DNA from: Hyphomonadaceae bacterium UKL13-1
GTDB taxonomy: Bacteria; Pseudomonadota; Alphaproteobacteria; Caulobacterales; Aquidulcibacteraceae
Assembly (NCBI GenBank): GCA_001602435.1
Contig: CP012156.1
Coordinates: forward strand, 124,001 to 188,000
DNA length: 64,000 nt
Direction: 5' to 3'
Shown: piece by piece, positions 61,377 through 64,000 of the stretch
Layout: every line of letters starts with the position of its first letter
Numbering within the stretch: the first letter of the stretch is position 1
Made by a program: the position numbers and the translations under genes
Notes under the pieces: model-generated
The model's input: the letters and a program-made list of their open reading frames with translations, nothing else
What the model was told of the DNA's origin: nothing
Databases searched by the model: none

Positions 61377-63605
61377 GTGAAATCGCCTTTAGCAATCACT
61401 AATCTTTTGGGTAAACAATTGACCACCAAATTTGATCAGGCTCAGACCTCGGCACCCCTCGACGACAGCCGCACGTGGCTGACCCGCCTGTTCCATTCCG
61501 ACAAGCTACCGATGATGCTTCAGGCGGAGGCTGCGGAGTGTGGTTTGGCGTGCCTTGCCATGGTGGCCGCGGCCCATGGCCAGCGCCAAACGCTTTCCGA
61601 CCTGCGCCGCAAGTTCAGCGCCAGCCTTAAGGGGACCACGCTCAAAAGCGTCATGGATATGGCCGATGGGCTGGGTATGGTGGGCAGGCCCTTGCGGCTG
61701 GAAGTCGATGAATTGGTCAGTCTTAAGCCGCCCTGCGTTCTGCATTGGGATCTGGCCCATTATGTCGTGCTGAAAAAAGCGTGGAATGGGCCGGGTGGGG
61801 TTTGGGCTATTATTCATGACCCGGCACGCGGGGTGCGCAAAGTGGCCCCGGCAGAGATTGGCCGGTCCTTTACCGGTGTGGCGTTGGAGCTAACGCCCAC
61901 GCCAGCTTTCACTAAGAAGAAGCACGTCGAGCGGGTTCGCCTTACGGACATGTGGAGCACGCTAAAGGGCCTCAAGGGTCCCGTGATCCAGCTCTTCATG
62001 CTTGCCCTTGTCGTGCAGGTAATTGGCGTGTTCAGCCCGATGCTGAACCAATTGATCATTGATGATGCCATCTCCAAAGGAGATATGGACCTCTTAACCA
62101 CCATCGGCATGGGCATGGTGATTTTGTTGTTGATCCAAACCGGTATTGGGCTGCTTCAAGGCTTTGTCGGCATGTATCTGGGCACGCAACTCTCGTTTCA
62201 GATGCAGAGCAATCTGTTGCGCCATGCCCTGCGCCTGCCCGTGGCTTGGTTTGAGAAACGCCACATTGGCGACATCATGAGCCGGTTTGGCTCGCTTGGG
62301 CCGGTACAGGGATTCCTCACTAGCGTGCCAATTGGTGCGACCTTGAATGTGATCATGCTGGTGGTGGGTGGCACGATGGCGGTGCTGTATTCGCCGCTGC
62401 TTTTTGGCTGTGTTATTGCCAGCATGGTTATCCCAGTAGTCGTTCAAGCCGTCACCTTTCCATGGGTGCGGCGCAAGACCGATGAGGGCATTAGCCTTGG
62501 CGCGGTTGCGTCTACGACCTTCATGGAAACCTTACGCGGTGCGCGGACGTTTAAGCTGTTTGGGAAGGAGCGGGAGCGAGTCAGCCAATGGCAGAATGAT
62601 ACCGCCGCCAGCGTCAATAATGACGTCACCATGCAGCGCGTGGGCCTCTGGGGCGGTGCAGGGCTTGGCATTGTCACGGGGCTGCAAGGGGTTGCCGTCT
62701 GGTGGTTGGGCGCCAAGCAGGTGATTGATGGCACCATGAGCCTTGGTATGTTGATGGCGTTTCAATCCTACGCGGGGCAATTTTCCGGTGCTTTATCAGG
62801 CCTAATCGGCCTTTATTTCCAATGGAAGACGTTGGAGCTTCACCTCGAGCGCCTAGCCGATGTTGTGCATGAGGACCCAGAAGTTGGCGTCGATGAACCC
62901 ATCCAAGAAGGCCGCTTGTTTGAGGGCCGCATTGGGGCGGATAAGCTCTCCTTCCGCTATGCAAGCCATGAGCCTTTGGTATTCAAAGATGCAAGCTTCT
63001 CGATAGATCCCGGCCAATTTGTCGCCATCATCGGCCCCTCAGGTGGTGGCAAAACAACCTTGATGAAGGTCCTGCTCGGCCTGCTTGACCCCACAGAAGG
63101 CGAAGTGAAGGTCGAAGGCGTAGGCCTAAAGAATTTTGGCGTTCGCACGTTCCGTCACCGCATTGGGGCGGTTCTGCAAGATGATCGCCTGCTGGCGGGC
63201 ACGATTGCCGACAATGTTTCCTTCTTCGACGCAGACCTCGATATGGCCAAGGTGGAAGAGTGCTTGGCCAAAGCCTGCGTGCTGGATGATATCCTCAAGA
63301 TGCCAATGGGCACGATGACCTTGGTGGGCGATCTAGGGTCAACCCTGTCTGGTGGGCAGCAGCAGCGGGTATTGCTCGCTCGTGCGCTCTACCGCGAACC
63401 AACGATCCTGTTTCTGGATGAAGGCACGGCCAATCTCGATCCGCAGACGGAAGCACGGGTTTCGGAGACCCTGCGCGGCCTATCTTGTACCCGCATTTTT
63501 GTCGCGCACCGTGAGGCCGCGATTGCTGGGGCCGACCGGACTTTATTGGTCGCAGGTGGAACCGTGACGGAGCTTACCGAGCAAGCACAGGCGGCGGCGG
63601 AGTAA
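61377..63605 (+). CDS. C39-peptidase bacteriocin-type ABC transporter
   Basis: The 742-residue protein starts at a GTG (61377), as upstream ATGs meet stops. The N-terminal C39 domain has the active-site Gln-Cys region LQAEAAECGLACLAMVA, His in LAHYVVLKK and Asp in IIHDPARG. About five or six membrane helices (about 200-470) precede the ATPase: Walker A GPSGGGKTT, signature LSGGQQQR, Walker B ILFLDEG. It would remove double-glycine leaders and export the peptides. It is divergent from the leader-peptide and HlyD genes. Confidence 0.95.
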   Translation: MKSPLAITNLLGKQLTTKFDQAQTSAPLDDSRTWLTRLFHSDKLPMMLQAEAAECGLACLAMVAAAHGQRQTLSDLRRKFSASLKGTTLKSVMDMADGLGMVGRPLRLEVDELVSLKPPCVLHWDLAHYVVLKKAWNGPGGVWAIIHDPARGVRKVAPAEIGRSFTGVALELTPTPAFTKKKHVERVRLTDMWSTLKGLKGPVIQLFMLALVVQVIGVFSPMLNQLIIDDAISKGDMDLLTTIGMGMVILLLIQTGIGLLQGFVGMYLGTQLSFQMQSNLLRHALRLPVAWFEKRHIGDIMSRFGSLGPVQGFLTSVPIGATLNVIMLVVGGTMAVLYSPLLFGCVIASMVIPVVVQAVTFPWVRRKTDEGISLGAVASTTFMETLRGARTFKLFGKERERVSQWQNDTAASVNNDVTMQRVGLWGGAGLGIVTGLQGVAVWWLGAKQVIDGTMSLGMLMAFQSYAGQFSGALSGLIGLYFQWKTLELHLERLADVVHEDPEVGVDEPIQEGRLFEGRIGADKLSFRYASHEPLVFKDASFSIDPGQFVAIIGPSGGGKTTLMKVLLGLLDPTEGEVKVEGVGLKNFGVRTFRHRIGAVLQDDRLLAGTIADNVSFFDADLDMAKVEECLAKACVLDDILKMPMGTMTLVGDLGSTLSGGQQQRVLLARALYREPTILFLDEGTANLDPQTEARVSETLRGLSCTRIFVAHREAAIAGADRTLLVAGGTVTELTEQAQAAAE

Positions 63606-63688
63606 GCCTGACTGGACGAGGTACGAATGTCCGCTTTCGGGCTTGCGCGAATTGCGCTTCCTTGACCTAGTTTGGCGCAAAGCAGACC

Positions 63689-64000
63689 CTACCGCCCCAA
63701 CCCATACCCAAGGCTAAGGTCCTGTACAACCTGGACAGCCCCACCGCGCCCGAGGCTGCTGAGGCTGACATTGTCACCGATATTGATTGCGCTCTCGATA
63801 GGCGTTGGGACCATCACCACGTCATTACCCATGCCAGAGGCCCGTTCGAGAAGCGCGACGCGGCCAGCGTGTAGCTCTTCAAACGAGCCAACCCGCCAGC
63901 CGTCATAGACGGTGTGACCCGGGGCGGTGAGGGTGCCGCGTCCTTGTTCGGCGAGGGTATCGCTGAGGGCATTAATCTCTGCCCCTTGAAGCGCGTCTTT
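63689..64000 (-). CDS. C-terminal part of an unknown protein, cut by the window edge
   Basis: The minus strand reads in one frame from the right edge to a TAG at 63689-63691, giving 103 residues. The text includes GHTVYDGWRVGSFEELHAGR, NDVVMVPTPIESAINIGDN and ends LGYGLGR. I do not recognise the family. It converges on the ABC transporter, so a link to the export locus is uncertain. Confidence 0.6.
   Translation of the reverse strand, partial: KDALQGAEINALSDTLAEQGRGTLTAPGHTVYDGWRVGSFEELHAGRVALLERASGMGNDVVMVPTPIESAINIGDNVSLSSLGRGGAVQVVQDLSLGYGLGR

Overview
The window looks like a chromosome segment of an alphaproteobacterium near the Caulobacterales or Hyphomonadaceae. The grounds are a TrcR/DUF1013 cell-cycle regulator, an hfaA-hfaB holdfast-anchor pair, a short alphaproteobacterial flagellin, a CheY-CheZ pair, and GANTC sites (the CcrM methylation sequence) inside a tandem repeat. 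Species cannot be fixed from the sequence.

Positions 1-31.9 kb are mostly housekeeping and nutrient genes. A sulfide-detoxification set (TauE-type exporter, rhodanese, BigR repressor and divergent Blh persulfide dioxygenase) is followed by a 49-bp tandem repeat, a CoxE-like VWA protein, an EF-hand protein, RecQ, a proline-rich S8 lipoprotein protease, TrcR, an M28 peptidase, a TonB-dependent receptor and an esterase. Two phosphonate blocks lie 5.7 kb apart: FAD oxidoreductase-PhnX-DUF5690 transporter at 15.6-18.9 kb, and a PhnC-PhnD fusion with PhnE at 24.6-27.3 kb behind a Pho-box-like site. Between them lie tRNA-Gly, a prolyl-tRNA editing protein, CnoX-like thioredoxin, a Lon-N protein, Trm112, DUF971, RibF, MaoC, CheY and CheZ. 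RlmN, an SDR, Ggt, EF-P and the divergent EpmA follow.

Positions 32-49.5 kb carry an M16 peptidase, a polysaccharide deacetylase, an acyltransferase, two VOC proteins, an SDR, a methyltransferase, a YqiJ-flotillin pair, hfaBA, a secreted Gly/Asn-rich repeat protein, flagellin and a YafK-type L,D-transpeptidase.

From 49.5 kb the character changes. A 3' fragment of tRNA-Val(GAC) next to a tyrosine integrase marks the left end of an integrated element. It carries an IS1182-like insertion sequence, an orphan nucleotidyltransferase whose start lies in a perfect palindrome, a run of strong hairpins, two excisionase-like HTH proteins and an AAA/DUF4143 ATPase. Copies of a diverged intergenic repeat are scattered through it. 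The right end of the element was not found.

Positions 58.2-63.6 kb hold a colicin-V-type export locus: HlyD adaptor, a ClpP-fold periplasmic protein, a 144-residue protein with a double-glycine leader, and a divergent C39-peptidase ABC transporter. The two most unusual items are this locus and the PhnC-PhnD fusion.
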